Source of the DNA: Metallumcola ferriviriculae
GTDB lineage: Bacteria; Bacillota; JADQBR01
Assembly (NCBI RefSeq): GCF_035573695.1
Contig: NZ_CP121694.1
Location: forward strand, 3,356,001-3,420,000
DNA: 64,000 nucleotides
Reading direction: 5' to 3'
The notes below the pieces were generated by a model. The model was not told the DNA's origin. It saw only the letters and a list, made by a program, of their open reading frames with translations, and ran no database searches. A program made the translations under genes and the position numbers. The number at the start of each line of letters is the position of its first letter. The stretch's first letter is position 1. Below are positions 25,798 to 34,153 of the stretch, in pieces.

Positions 25798-26325
25798 ATG
25801 ATATTGTTTTGGACTATAGTCGGCGTCTTGTTTTTGATATTACTTTTTGGCTATTTAGCTTATTATGTAAGGACCCAGCCTCAGCTAAAACCCGGCTTAG
25901 GAAAAGAAGCATCCCGCGAACACCTGACCGTCATGGCCAGAGACCCACATTGGCTTTATGCCTACTGGGATTTACCCGAAAATGTTTTGGAGCAAAGCGT
26001 GGAACAATTGATTCTTCGGGTTTATCATCTTACTGATACTTCCCAGTTTGACCCGAAACACACCTCTTTCGACGACATCAGGTTGAGACGGGAAACGGAT
26101 AACTATCATATCAAAGATCTTCAGGCAGGCGAAAGTTACGTATTAGAAATTGGTACACTTAGTCCTGATGGTACATTCCAAGCTTTGGCTCGTTCAAGAC
26201 GAGTCTCCACTCCCCATGCAGGGAAAGGATATATGGACCCTCAATGGCAGCCCATTGACGAAGCTTGGCAGACTGACGGATCTTTTGGAAAAGCCTCAGA
26301 GTATATGCAGGAAAGGAATGATTAA
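25798..26325 (+). CDS. DUF4912 domain membrane-anchored protein
   Basis: A 175-aa protein with one N-terminal membrane helix (WTIVGVLFLILLFGYLAYYV) and a cytosolic-type DUF4912 domain (LTVMARDPHWLYAYWDLPE, LRVYHLTD, YHIKDLQAGESYVLEIG). DUF4912 proteins are often found with alpha-glucan genes. AAAGGAGAG lies before the ATG and the stop directly abuts the GH57 start, so the pair is translationally linked. It may tether glycogen enzymes to the membrane; that is inference. Confidence 0.8.
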   Translation: MILFWTIVGVLFLILLFGYLAYYVRTQPQLKPGLGKEASREHLTVMARDPHWLYAYWDLPENVLEQSVEQLILRVYHLTDTSQFDPKHTSFDDIRLRRETDNYHIKDLQAGESYVLEIGTLSPDGTFQALARSRRVSTPHAGKGYMDPQWQPIDEAWQTDGSFGKASEYMQERND

Positions 26326-27900
26326 ATGCCCGCTGGTTACTTAAGCCTGGTGCTTCATGCTCATTTACCCTTTTTGAGGCATCGGGAGAAAAAATACTTT
26401 TTGCAGGAGCGCTGGTTTTTTGAGGCCCTTACCGAATGCTACATCCCGTTGATCAAGATGATGGATCAGTTGGACGGTGACGGGCTCTTTTTCCGTTTCA
26501 CCTTATCCATCAGTCCCCCGTTGCTCCATATGTTTAAGGACCCCTTATTGAGCGAAAGATACTTAGGCTATTTGCTGAATCTGCAGAAGCTTGCCGAAGA
26601 AGAAGTTAAACGTACTAAAGGCGACCAAACCTTTAATCGGTTGGCCCGGATGTACCGTGATCGTTTTCAGGAAACGGAAATAATTTATGAATACTATGAC
26701 CGGGACCCGGCAATGGCCTTTAAGAGGTTTAAGGATGCCGGCAAGCTAGAGTTAATTACCTCGGGCGCGACCCATGGTTATCTACCCCTTTTGGCCGAGC
26801 AGCCCCAAGCCGTTAAAGCACAAATAAAGTACGCCGTGGAATGTTACCGAGAAGCCTTTGGCGAAACCCCGCCTGGGTTTTGGCTGCCGGAGTGTGGCTA
26901 TTACCCTGGTGTGGACCAATACCTGGCGGATGAAGGGATAAAATATTTCTTTGTAGACAGTCATGGTCTGTTATTCGCTCGTCCCCAACCCCGCTTCGGT
27001 ACTTATGCGCCAATAACCACGTCTCGAGGGGTAAATGCTTTTGCCCGTGATGAGGAAACATCCAAACAGGTTTGGAGCGCCGAGGAAGGGTATCCGGGAG
27101 ACTTTGATTACCGAGAGTATTATCGGGACATTGGTTATGATCTAGAATGGAATTATATTAAAAATTACATCCCACATCATGATAAGACCCATACGGGTAT
27201 TAAATATTATCGAATTACCGGGAAAGGCCAATATAAAGAACCCTATAATCCTGACTGGGCGCGGGAAAAAGCCGCAATTCACGCCGGCAACTTTATCTTT
27301 AACCGCTCGCTCCAAGCCAAGCACCTTATCGGTCATATGGAGCGGCCGCCAATGATGATAGCGCCGTATGATGCCGAGCTGTTCGGGCACTGGTGGTATG
27401 AAGGCCCCCAATGGTTGGAATACCTGCTGCGAAAAGTGGCCTGTGACCAGGAAGATTTAGCAATGATTACCCCCAGTGACTACCTTGATTTATTTGCCGA
27501 CAATCAGCCCGCAGAACCCTGTCAATCAAGCTGGGGAAATGAGGGATACAGTGCTGTCTGGTTGGAAAGCAGCAATGATTGGATATACCGGCATCTTCAC
27601 CGAGCAGCGAGAATGATGTCAGAGATGGCCAATGCCCTTCCCAACGCCCGGGGAATAAAAAAACGGGCTCTGGAACAAGCAGCACGGGAACTGCTGTTAG
27701 CCCAAAGCAGCGATTGGGCTTTCATAATGAAAACAGGCACCCTGGTAGATTACGCACGGGAGCGTACTAATAAGCATCTGGAGCGCTTTAACCGCATCTA
27801 TCAAAGCCTGGCATCGGGAAAAATCGATAAGCGCTGGCTCTTTGAAATAGCTGCAGAGGATAATATTTTCCCTCGCATCGATTACCGAGTTTATCAGTGA
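26326..27900 (+). CDS. GH57 family 1,4-alpha-glucan branching enzyme
   Basis: A 524-aa protein starting GYLSLVLHAHLPFLRH, the GH57/DUF1957 signature. WLPECGYYPGVD carries the likely nucleophile glutamate and MMIAPYDAELFGHWWYEGP the acid/base aspartate. The C-terminal helical region (ARMMSEMANALP, ELLLAQSSDWAFIMKTGT) is typical of the branching-enzyme subfamily and its length fits. It makes alpha-1,6 branches in glycogen-like polymers and is coupled to the DUF4912 gene. A terminator follows at 27981. Confidence 0.88.
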   Translation: MPAGYLSLVLHAHLPFLRHREKKYFLQERWFFEALTECYIPLIKMMDQLDGDGLFFRFTLSISPPLLHMFKDPLLSERYLGYLLNLQKLAEEEVKRTKGDQTFNRLARMYRDRFQETEIIYEYYDRDPAMAFKRFKDAGKLELITSGATHGYLPLLAEQPQAVKAQIKYAVECYREAFGETPPGFWLPECGYYPGVDQYLADEGIKYFFVDSHGLLFARPQPRFGTYAPITTSRGVNAFARDEETSKQVWSAEEGYPGDFDYREYYRDIGYDLEWNYIKNYIPHHDKTHTGIKYYRITGKGQYKEPYNPDWAREKAAIHAGNFIFNRSLQAKHLIGHMERPPMMIAPYDAELFGHWWYEGPQWLEYLLRKVACDQEDLAMITPSDYLDLFADNQPAEPCQSSWGNEGYSAVWLESSNDWIYRHLHRAARMMSEMANALPNARGIKKRALEQAARELLLAQSSDWAFIMKTGTLVDYARERTNKHLERFNRIYQSLASGKIDKRWLFEIAAEDNIFPRIDYRVYQ

Positions 27901-27980
27901 AGTAGGCTAAAATGCGCCAGAGGCTATCAACCTGGCGGTTACGGTGTCGGCTCGGTTATGCTGAACGCCGGAAAATTATA

Positions 27981-28010
27981 AAGACCGTGTGCCCGATGCA
28001 CACGGTCTTT
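27981..28010. terminator. Bidirectional terminator
   Basis: AAGACCGTGTGC pairs with GCACACGGTCTT around CCGAT-type loop bases. It lies between the convergent GH57 and nucleotidyltransferase genes; the latter's stop codon overlaps its last bases. Confidence 0.8.
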
Positions 28011-30393
28011 AACTACCCTGAGATAGTATGTAGCTAATTTTTTCTTTTAATTCCCCGGTAAGTGTACGTGCTGCTTCCATATCGTCCCCTTCACCCACTA
28101 TTCTGTATTCCGCCCGGGTAACATGAGGAATGGCCAATGCCCAGCCTTGGGGATAATTCACCTTGACTCCGTCAGTAGTATCAGTCACGTGAGAAGGATA
28201 CAGCTCCAAAAGGCGCCGAAACACCTGTCCCCTAGCCTCCCATGGACATGGTAACATCTTCTCGTCCACAGGTCTTGCCGGAAGCTGTCTGATGAGCTCC
28301 ACCGCAGTCATTCCCGTTTTACTAAGATAATCACAGATATATAACAGTTGAGTATATGCGTCCTCCCAAAGATAGTACTGTTTCAAATTGGGCTGCCTGT
28401 CAGTAATATCCTGCGCCATCAGACGATGCCAATATGATGCTGGGCTGGCCTTTGTCTGGACCACCTCGGCACCTCGCCTTGCAGCCATCTTTTCCGTGTT
28501 ATTAGCGATCTCTACCGGCACCGCTACGACACCGCCATCATTATATTCAATCATGATTTTACTGAGCAGCAGCTGCAGTAGGCGCATTTTTATCGGCTCC
28601 GCATTATCACTGATAAATAACGTAATGTTCTCCCCATTAAGAGAAACTTCAGCCCCAATTTCTGCGTCCCCTGCTGCCAGTGCCTCATTTGCTCCTGCCA
28701 CAGTCTCCCGAAAAACTATTCGATGTCCTAACTCGCTAAAGCGCTGCTGCCAATAGGGAAGCTGCAAACCTGCCACTGCTATAGTTTTACCCTCTTTATA
28801 AATTCCACAAAAATCGCTAACTTTTTCCAGATAAGAATTCACCCCCGGGGCCTTAATTTCTATTGCGGGCCACATATTAACCGGGAAAAGGACAAACTCT
28901 TGGCGTTGGAGCAATTGATTTAATTTGCGCTGCCTATTGTTGCCCATTAGTGCACCATCAGCTTCAAAATAAATTGGTTCCGGCTCTGCATTGCTTCCTA
29001 AAGCCAGATGGCATCCCGGTATACCTTGCTGCTTAATATTAAAACGTGCCAGAGGTACAGTGATATTATCGGTCTTGAATACCATAATTCCCGAAGCTTG
29101 CAGTCCTGCCGCCACAGCATTTGCTAACATCTGAAAGTAAGGGAGATCTGAGCCGGTAGACAAATACAGCGCATCAGTATCCGAGTGCCACAAACCAGCT
29201 AAGGCCCTTCCCAGGGCCACGCCCTGCTCCGGTGTCCCCAAGTCACTCCTGGTCACGGGATTCCCCCACACCATATTTACACTTATCGTTTGTTCTTCCA
29301 TCACTTCCTTGCCCGGCCAAATCAGCACCCCGGGTTTCACTGTGCTTCTAGCACCCACCCGGGCCTCATTACCTACCGCAGCTCCTTCAAAAACCCTGGC
29401 ACCGGGCATTATTTCCGCGCCCCTGCCTATAACTGCCCCACGAATGGCAGCCCCCCCCTTGACCACTGTTTCCGGCCAGATTATTGAGTGTTTCACGGAT
29501 GCGCTGCCATCGATGTTGGTGCGGCTGCCAATCACCGTCAAAGGTCCGATCTCAGCACCGGCGGAGATAAACACATCATCACCAATAACCACTGGGGGTA
29601 TTAATTTGGCTTGGGGGTCAATGCGGCTATTTCTTCCCATAATTACCCCAGGAGACTGCTGGCTACCCTTGCCTATTGCCCACTTGGTATCGCCTGATAA
29701 TAAGCGATATTGGGCTTCCCGATACTGATTTAAATCGCCAATATCACACCAATAGCCGTCTAGGCTAAAGCCGTACATACCCAAACCGTTTTCCAACAAC
29801 ATGGGAAACAAGTCCTTACTAAAATCAAAGAATTTTTCTTTTGGTATGTAACTCAATACTTCCGGTTCTAAAATATAAATACCTGTATTGATATTATCAC
29901 TAAAGACATCACTCCAGCCGGGCTTTTCATAAAATTTTCTTACACGCCCTTTATTATCCGTAATTACGACCCCATACTCCAGGGGAACTGATACTCGAGT
30001 TAATACAAGTGTGGCCAATGCTTTCTTCTCTCGGTGAAATCTTATGGCCGGCCGCAGGTCAAAGTCTGTCAGAGCGTCACCACTGATTACAACAAATGTA
30101 TCCTGCAAAAAATCTTCAGCGTTTTTCACACTTCCTGCCGTACCAAGGGGAGTTTCCTCAACAAAATAATGCATGTTTAATCCTAGTCCATCACCGCTGC
30201 CATAATAGTATCTAATCTTATCGGGCAGGTATTGTAAAGTCACTCCCACGTCTTTAATACCCAGCTCCCTCAACAAATCCAGCGCGTAACTCATTACCGG
30301 CCGGTTGACCAGGGGGACCAAAGGCTTGGGTAAGTCACAGGTCAGCGGTCTTAATCGGCTGCCCGCCCCTCCGGCCATAACTATTCCCTGCAA
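28009..30393 (-). CDS. NDP-sugar pyrophosphorylase fused to a degenerate phosphohexomutase
   Basis: A 794-aa protein. Residues 1-235 are a nucleotidyltransferase (MAGGAGSRLRPLTCDLPKPL, GDALTDFD). Residues 245-365 are left-handed beta-helix hexapeptide repeats. From about 370 a phosphoglucomutase/phosphomannomutase-like region follows, but the usual TASHNP phospho-serine loop reads LALGSNAEPEPIYF and no DGDxDR metal loop is present. The second half is probably catalytically dead or regulatory. The architecture matches mannose-1-phosphate guanylyltransferase-type fusions, but the sugar is not determined. The start ATG abuts the GT4 stop, so the two genes are coupled and may supply and use a nucleotide sugar. 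Confidence 0.8.
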   Translation of the reverse strand: MQGIVMAGGAGSRLRPLTCDLPKPLVPLVNRPVMSYALDLLRELGIKDVGVTLQYLPDKIRYYYGSGDGLGLNMHYFVEETPLGTAGSVKNAEDFLQDTFVVISGDALTDFDLRPAIRFHREKKALATLVLTRVSVPLEYGVVITDNKGRVRKFYEKPGWSDVFSDNINTGIYILEPEVLSYIPKEKFFDFSKDLFPMLLENGLGMYGFSLDGYWCDIGDLNQYREAQYRLLSGDTKWAIGKGSQQSPGVIMGRNSRIDPQAKLIPPVVIGDDVFISAGAEIGPLTVIGSRTNIDGSASVKHSIIWPETVVKGGAAIRGAVIGRGAEIMPGARVFEGAAVGNEARVGARSTVKPGVLIWPGKEVMEEQTISVNMVWGNPVTRSDLGTPEQGVALGRALAGLWHSDTDALYLSTGSDLPYFQMLANAVAAGLQASGIMVFKTDNITVPLARFNIKQQGIPGCHLALGSNAEPEPIYFEADGALMGNNRQRKLNQLLQRQEFVLFPVNMWPAIEIKAPGVNSYLEKVSDFCGIYKEGKTIAVAGLQLPYWQQRFSELGHRIVFRETVAGANEALAAGDAEIGAEVSLNGENITLFISDNAEPIKMRLLQLLLSKIMIEYNDGGVVAVPVEIANNTEKMAARRGAEVVQTKASPASYWHRLMAQDITDRQPNLKQYYLWEDAYTQLLYICDYLSKTGMTAVELIRQLPARPVDEKMLPCPWEARGQVFRRLLELYPSHVTDTTDGVKVNYPQGWALAIPHVTRAEYRIVGEGDDMEAARTLTGELKEKISYILSQGS

Positions 30394-31668
30394 TTATCCT
30401 TCCCCCTTTCGAAAATTTAGACGTTGTGCCATCAAGGAACTGCGCAATTGATAAGCACCTGCTTTATCAGTATCTCCGTCCGGAAGATGTGCTGCTATCT
30501 TTGATGGAAGTCTATCATTCTGGACACTCAAAATCTGCCGGTAGACAGCCGCTGTATCTCGGGCAATTACCCGCCAATCATATCTTTCCCGGATTAGTCG
30601 GGATGCATTGTCAACTAATTTTTCGGCCAAGTCCCGATTATTTAGCAGCATAACTATATTTGCGGCCAAAGAATCTGGATTACCCGGCAGCGCCTTGAGG
30701 CCATTGACGCCGTGGATGACAATCTCGCCAAGCCCGCCTGTATCACTTACCACCACCGGAGTCTCCCCAGCCATTCCTTCCAAAGCGACGATGCCAAAAG
30801 GCTCGTAAAGACTGGGAAAGACCGCAGCTGCCGCTTGACGGTAAAAACGGTTACGGGTTTCGTCATCAATAAAACCGGGAAAATCCACTTTATCTGCTAG
30901 GCCCATTTGATAAGCACGAGACACCAATTCATCCCGCATGGGCCCTTTACCAGCTATAACCAGCCGTGCACCAGGAACTTCCGTTAATATTTGGGGCATA
31001 GCCTCCAACAAAATTTGCGAGCCCTTCTCTCGTACTAGACGCCCCACAAAAAAGATTAAGGCTTCGTCAGTATTTGTCACATCTCCCTGTGCGGTAAGTT
31101 GAAATCCCGTCGCGTCAATACCGTTAGGAATAATATTAATCTTATCCTCGGGCAGCTGGAATTGGTTTTTCACTTCATGGAACATATGATTACTGCAGAC
31201 AATTACCCGCCATGCTTCATAAGTCAGCCACCATTCCACGCTATTGATGTAATGCTGCAAATCATTATGTAATCCCTGATTTCTACCCGCTTCAGTGGCA
31301 TGAATCGTTGCCACCAACGGTAAACTTTTGACCACTTTAACCATTCTTGCGGCATAGGCTACCAGCCAGTCATGCGCATGAATAATGGAGTAACTTCGCT
31401 GGCCCGCTAAGTCAATAGCTTTCTCAGCCAGCGCCATATTTAACTGCATCACCCAGGTGGCAAAATCCGGCATCCGAATCGGATATTCAGTTGCTCTATA
31501 GATGGTAACGCGGCCGTCCTGTTCTTTAGCAGGTGCTTTTCCGTTTCCGATAGTAACTATGTCAATATCTATATCTTGGCTAAGGAATTTACTTAGGCAG
31601 TAGACATGGTTGCCCAAGCCTCCCACACTCACCGGCGGATATTCCCAAGTCAGCATCAATACTCTCAC
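30394..31668 (-). CDS. GT4-family glycosyltransferase (glycogen synthase-like)
   Basis: A 424-aa GT-B enzyme with MLTWEYPPVSVGGLGNHVYC at the N-terminus (glycine-rich acceptor loop of GT4/GT5 enzymes), IIHAHDWL, VATIHATE, IIPNGID and the donor-site EX7E region FPSLYEPFGIVALEGMAG. Gene context among GH57, GH15 and CBM25 genes suggests an alpha-glucan synthase using a nucleotide sugar, although GT4 enzymes are diverse. The start is GTG with AGGGG about 11 bases upstream. It sits directly before the nucleotidyltransferase gene. Confidence 0.82.
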   Translation of the reverse strand: MRVLMLTWEYPPVSVGGLGNHVYCLSKFLSQDIDIDIVTIGNGKAPAKEQDGRVTIYRATEYPIRMPDFATWVMQLNMALAEKAIDLAGQRSYSIIHAHDWLVAYAARMVKVVKSLPLVATIHATEAGRNQGLHNDLQHYINSVEWWLTYEAWRVIVCSNHMFHEVKNQFQLPEDKINIIPNGIDATGFQLTAQGDVTNTDEALIFFVGRLVREKGSQILLEAMPQILTEVPGARLVIAGKGPMRDELVSRAYQMGLADKVDFPGFIDDETRNRFYRQAAAAVFPSLYEPFGIVALEGMAGETPVVVSDTGGLGEIVIHGVNGLKALPGNPDSLAANIVMLLNNRDLAEKLVDNASRLIRERYDWRVIARDTAAVYRQILSVQNDRLPSKIAAHLPDGDTDKAGAYQLRSSLMAQRLNFRKGEG

Positions 31669-31705
31669 GCATTCTCAGCCCCTAGTCAGAATTACTCCCT
31701 TACAG

Positions 31706-31742
31706 TTAAAAAAAGGCCCCTCATGTGAAATAAAGGGCCCTT
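31706..31742 (-). terminator. Terminator after the CBM25 gene
   Basis: On the minus strand AAGGGCCC and GGGGCCTT form a hairpin with one mismatch, followed by T7, immediately after the CBM25 stop at 31750. It separates this gene from the GT4 gene. Confidence 0.7.
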
Positions 31743-31749
31743 ACCAGCC

Positions 31750-32124
31750 CTACGGCAGGTCACCGCGATGTATCTCAACACTCCAATCCAGTCCCTTGTT
31801 ATTATCCCAGTTATTATTTTCGTCACGAAAGCAAAAATTAAGACGGCTGGGATCACTTAGTTGTAAATTTTTAACCCAGCCACGGTCAGTTCGCTCCATC
31901 CTCATATCAGTGACCTTCTGCCAGGAGTCACTTTTACCATAACCACAGTGCAAAAACATTTGGTTGGCTCTGTCTGACATGGTGCCGTAGTATAATACCG
32001 TCACCTCATCCCCAGAAGTAACCGGGATTGGGTCAACCGCCACACCATCAGGGTTATTTGCCTGCCGCATTGATTTAAGTTTCATTTCCTTGTCGCCATA
32101 GCGCGAATCCTTATTACCGCTCAT
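31750..32124 (-). CDS. Stand-alone CBM25-like starch/glycogen-binding protein
   Basis: A 124-aa protein with one carbohydrate-binding module of CBM25 type: VTVLYYGTMSD, MFLHCGYGKSDSWQKV, LNFCFRDENNNWDNNKGLDW. CBM25 modules bind alpha-glucans. No catalytic domain or signal peptide is present. The start at 32124 has AAGGAGGG upstream; the frame open to 32142 has none. It lies upstream of the GT4/nucleotidyltransferase operon with its own terminator and may target enzymes to glycogen granules. Confidence 0.8.
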   Translation of the reverse strand: MSGNKDSRYGDKEMKLKSMRQANNPDGVAVDPIPVTSGDEVTVLYYGTMSDRANQMFLHCGYGKSDSWQKVTDMRMERTDRGWVKNLQLSDPSRLNFCFRDENNNWDNNKGLDWSVEIHRGDLP

Positions 32125-32247
32125 TATTTGCCCTCCTTGCATTTTTGTCTTTAATATTATGAGGCAATAGCGGTATTTCTATGTAAATAAAAAACATCAC
32201 GCTGGGAAAAATGATAATGATAACTAACCAAAATGAGGTGACTAGCT

Positions 32248-32373
32248 TTGGAATCTAAAACTACTGATTGGAGTACTGCCTTTAAATACGGCGCGTACAT
32301 CATCGGTTTGATTGCTGTGCTCTATTTCCTGGCAAAGTATATTGTACCTTTGATGTGGCATTTGGCAGGATGA
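32248..32373 (+). CDS. 41-aa single-span membrane peptide
   Basis: A short frame starting at TTG with GAGGTGA upstream. It encodes a soluble N-terminus (ESKTTDWSTAFKYG), one membrane helix (AYIIGLIAVLYFLAKYIVPL) and a short tail. The well-placed binding site and helix support a real gene. Function unknown. A palindromic repeat follows directly and could act as its terminator. Confidence 0.55.
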   Translation: MESKTTDWSTAFKYGAYIIGLIAVLYFLAKYIVPLMWHLAG

Positions 32374-32376
32374 GGA

Positions 32377-32420
32377 ATAACTTGACAAAAAGGTGCCTGA
32401 CACCATTTTGTCAAGTTATT
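32377..32420. repeat. Palindromic REP-like repeat, copy 1
   Basis: TAACTTGACAAAA, AGGTGCCTGACACC, ATTTTGTCAAGTTA: a 44-bp near-perfect palindrome found again at 37541-37584 with one change (GGTGCCTGGCACC). The core GGTGCCTGRCACC recalls REP sequences moved by RAYT (Y1) transposases; no such gene is in the window. Confidence 0.8.
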
Positions 32421-32432
32421 GAAAATAATGAA

Positions 32433-32456
32433 AGGACAGGATCTAAACCCTGCCCT
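32433..32456 (-). terminator. Terminator of nifV
   Basis: Minus-strand AGGGCAGG pairs with CCTGTCCT (one wobble) and is followed by TTTCATTATTTT, 50 bp after the nifV stop. Confidence 0.6.
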
Positions 32457-32505
32457 AACCCTTATGTTCTTATTTAGTGTGTCTGGATTTTTCTGTTGGT
32501 ATTAC

Positions 32506-33651
32506 CTATAGGGCTTTTTTCTCTAGATGTGCTACATAATCCTCATAAATATAGACCACTTCTTTGTCAAACAAGGAACGCTTCAGGTCCACAGCGGCCG
32601 CCCGCACCCGTGCCAATATCTCGGCAGCCTCTTGTTCATCCAACTGAATGCCATATTCGCGGAACTTAGCGATAATGGACTTACCTCCGGAGTGTTTGCC
32701 AATGACAATCTGGCGCTCCAGACCTACTTCTTCGGGAGTGAATACCTCGTAGGTGAGCGGATTTTTCATAGCACCGTCGACATGAATTCCGGATTCATGG
32801 GCAAACATATTGGTGCCTACAATGGCTTTCCAAGCAGGTAATTCCCGACCGGAAGCCCTAGATACATACTCAGCCAGCTCCCGGAAACGATGGGTGTTAA
32901 ATTCTAAATCTGTGTCATCAAGATATTTTAGAGCCATCACTACTTCCTCCATTGCCGCATTACCTGCACGCTCACCCAAACCAACAACCGTCACGCCTGC
33001 ATGAGTAGCACCGGCCTGGATGCCGGCAAAAGTGTTTGCGGTAGCCATACCGAAGTCGTTATGCATGTGCATCTCCAGGTCTATTTGTACTTGCTCAATA
33101 ATATGCTTAACTCGCTGATAAGTTTCAAACGGTGTCATGATACCTACTGTATCACAATAGCGCAGTCTATCAGCACCGGCTTCTTTTGCCTCCCTAGCGA
33201 AACGCAGCAAAAAATCCATGTTGCTTCGAGAAGCATCTTCAGCGTTCACTGACACATATAATCCCTTTTTCTTGGCAAATTCCGTCGCTGCCACCATGCT
33301 TTTTAGTACAGCTTCTTTGGTGCTTTGTAGTTTATGCTGAATATGAATGTCTGATGTAGAGATAGATACGGCGACAGCATCTACACCACAATCCACCGAA
33401 TGTTTAACATCAGTAACTACAGCCCGATTCCAGCCCATGATACTTGCATCGAGACCCAACCCAACTATCTTTTTAATAACGTCCTTTTCATCGCCGCCCA
33501 TCACCGGAATACCGGCCTCAATCTGATGTACTCCAATTTCATCCATCAGCTTGGCAATGCGCAGTTTTTCTTTGTTGGCAAACACCACTCCTGCAGTCTG
33601 TTCCCCATCACGAAGCGTTGTATCAACTATTACAACATGTTTACGTTCCAT
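32506..33651 (-). CDS. nifV: Homocitrate synthase (NifV type)
   Basis: A 381-aa HMGL/DRE-TIM family enzyme that condenses acetyl-CoA with 2-oxoglutarate to homocitrate. It has VDTTLRDGEQTAGVVF, the metal-binding HMHNDFGMATAN, GLGERAGNAAMEEV and TNMFAHESGIHVDG. Length and the lack of a long LeuA dimerisation domain fit NifV. Homocitrate serves nitrogenase cofactor in diazotrophs; no nif structural genes are in the window, so another use is possible. AAGGAGGT precedes the ATG. A structured leader with a 23-codon ORF lies upstream. Confidence 0.88.
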   Translation of the reverse strand: MERKHVVIVDTTLRDGEQTAGVVFANKEKLRIAKLMDEIGVHQIEAGIPVMGGDEKDVIKKIVGLGLDASIMGWNRAVVTDVKHSVDCGVDAVAVSISTSDIHIQHKLQSTKEAVLKSMVAATEFAKKKGLYVSVNAEDASRSNMDFLLRFAREAKEAGADRLRYCDTVGIMTPFETYQRVKHIIEQVQIDLEMHMHNDFGMATANTFAGIQAGATHAGVTVVGLGERAGNAAMEEVVMALKYLDDTDLEFNTHRFRELAEYVSRASGRELPAWKAIVGTNMFAHESGIHVDGAMKNPLTYEVFTPEEVGLERQIVIGKHSGGKSIIAKFREYGIQLDEQEAAEILARVRAAAVDLKRSLFDKEVVYIYEDYVAHLEKKAL

Positions 33652-33681
33652 TATTTTCTACCTCCTTAATTATTTTTATAT

Positions 33682-33753
33682 TTATACACAGATAACTTGT
33701 GCCTGCAAATCGTAAAAGCTCTCTTTTAAGTAATCGCTAATTTGGAAAAACAT
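33682..33753 (-). CDS. 23-aa leader peptide candidate
   Basis: ATG at 33753 is preceded by GGAGGTG eight bases upstream. The frame reads MFFQISDYLKESFYDLQAQV and ends ICV, stopping 30 bp before the nifV start. No run of one amino acid is evident. The excellent binding site supports translation; a regulatory or coupling role is inference. Confidence 0.45.
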   Translation of the reverse strand: MFFQISDYLKESFYDLQAQVICV

Positions 33754-33905
33754 AAAAAAACACCTCCGCACGGAAAGGAAGTCTCCTTTAACCGGCAGCA
33801 ATGTCTTCACTGGACAAAACCTGGATAAAATTTTCCGGCTTAACCGCGGATTGCCTCCTAAAAGGTGGAACTTCCTCCTGCTCTATTTTAATACTATTCA
33901 GCATG
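33754..33905 (-). promoter_or_regulatory. Structured nifV leader RNA, class not recognised
   Basis: On the minus strand TTAAGCCGG (33835-33843) can pair with CCGGTTAA (33788-33795), enclosing about 40 bases. The upstream AGGAAGT (33870-33876) can pair with ACTTCCT (33776-33782), competing with a terminal hairpin CCTTTCCG/CGGAGG that is followed by T7. The same GGAGG is the binding site of the 23-codon ORF. This looks like an attenuator or riboswitch but I match it to no known class; T-box, SAM, FMN and TPP signatures are absent. The stretch 33906-34110 shows no gene. Confidence 0.4.
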
Positions 33906-34110
33906 CCTTTTAAAAATTCCTGCTAATTAGGCCAAATTTAATTAAATTTTTCTACCTGCCATAATTCCAAATAAACTATCCTTGGAATCTTGTCACATCG
34001 TTGTATATCTCACTTTTTCTTATCATATCTAAAAAAACTTATAACCAGGTTGCATCATTTTAACATAATTTTACATATTTTCTTTAAGCGAAGTACCGTT
34101 TTTAGCCATT

Positions 34111-34136
34111 AAAAAACGCCGGTTTTCACCGGCGTT
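34111..34136 (-). terminator. Terminator of gatB
   Basis: Minus-strand AACGCCGGT, loop GAAA, ACCGGCGTT and T6, 18 bp past the gatB stop. A classic intrinsic terminator. Confidence 0.9.
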
Positions 34137-34153
34137 ACCATCAGTTTATCTTT

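Noticed and set aside
33754-33905. T-box leader upstream of nifV
   Set aside because: CCGCGG and GGTGGAAC occur, but in the wrong strand and order; no AGGGTGGNACCGCG block followed by a matching terminator exists on the minus strand.
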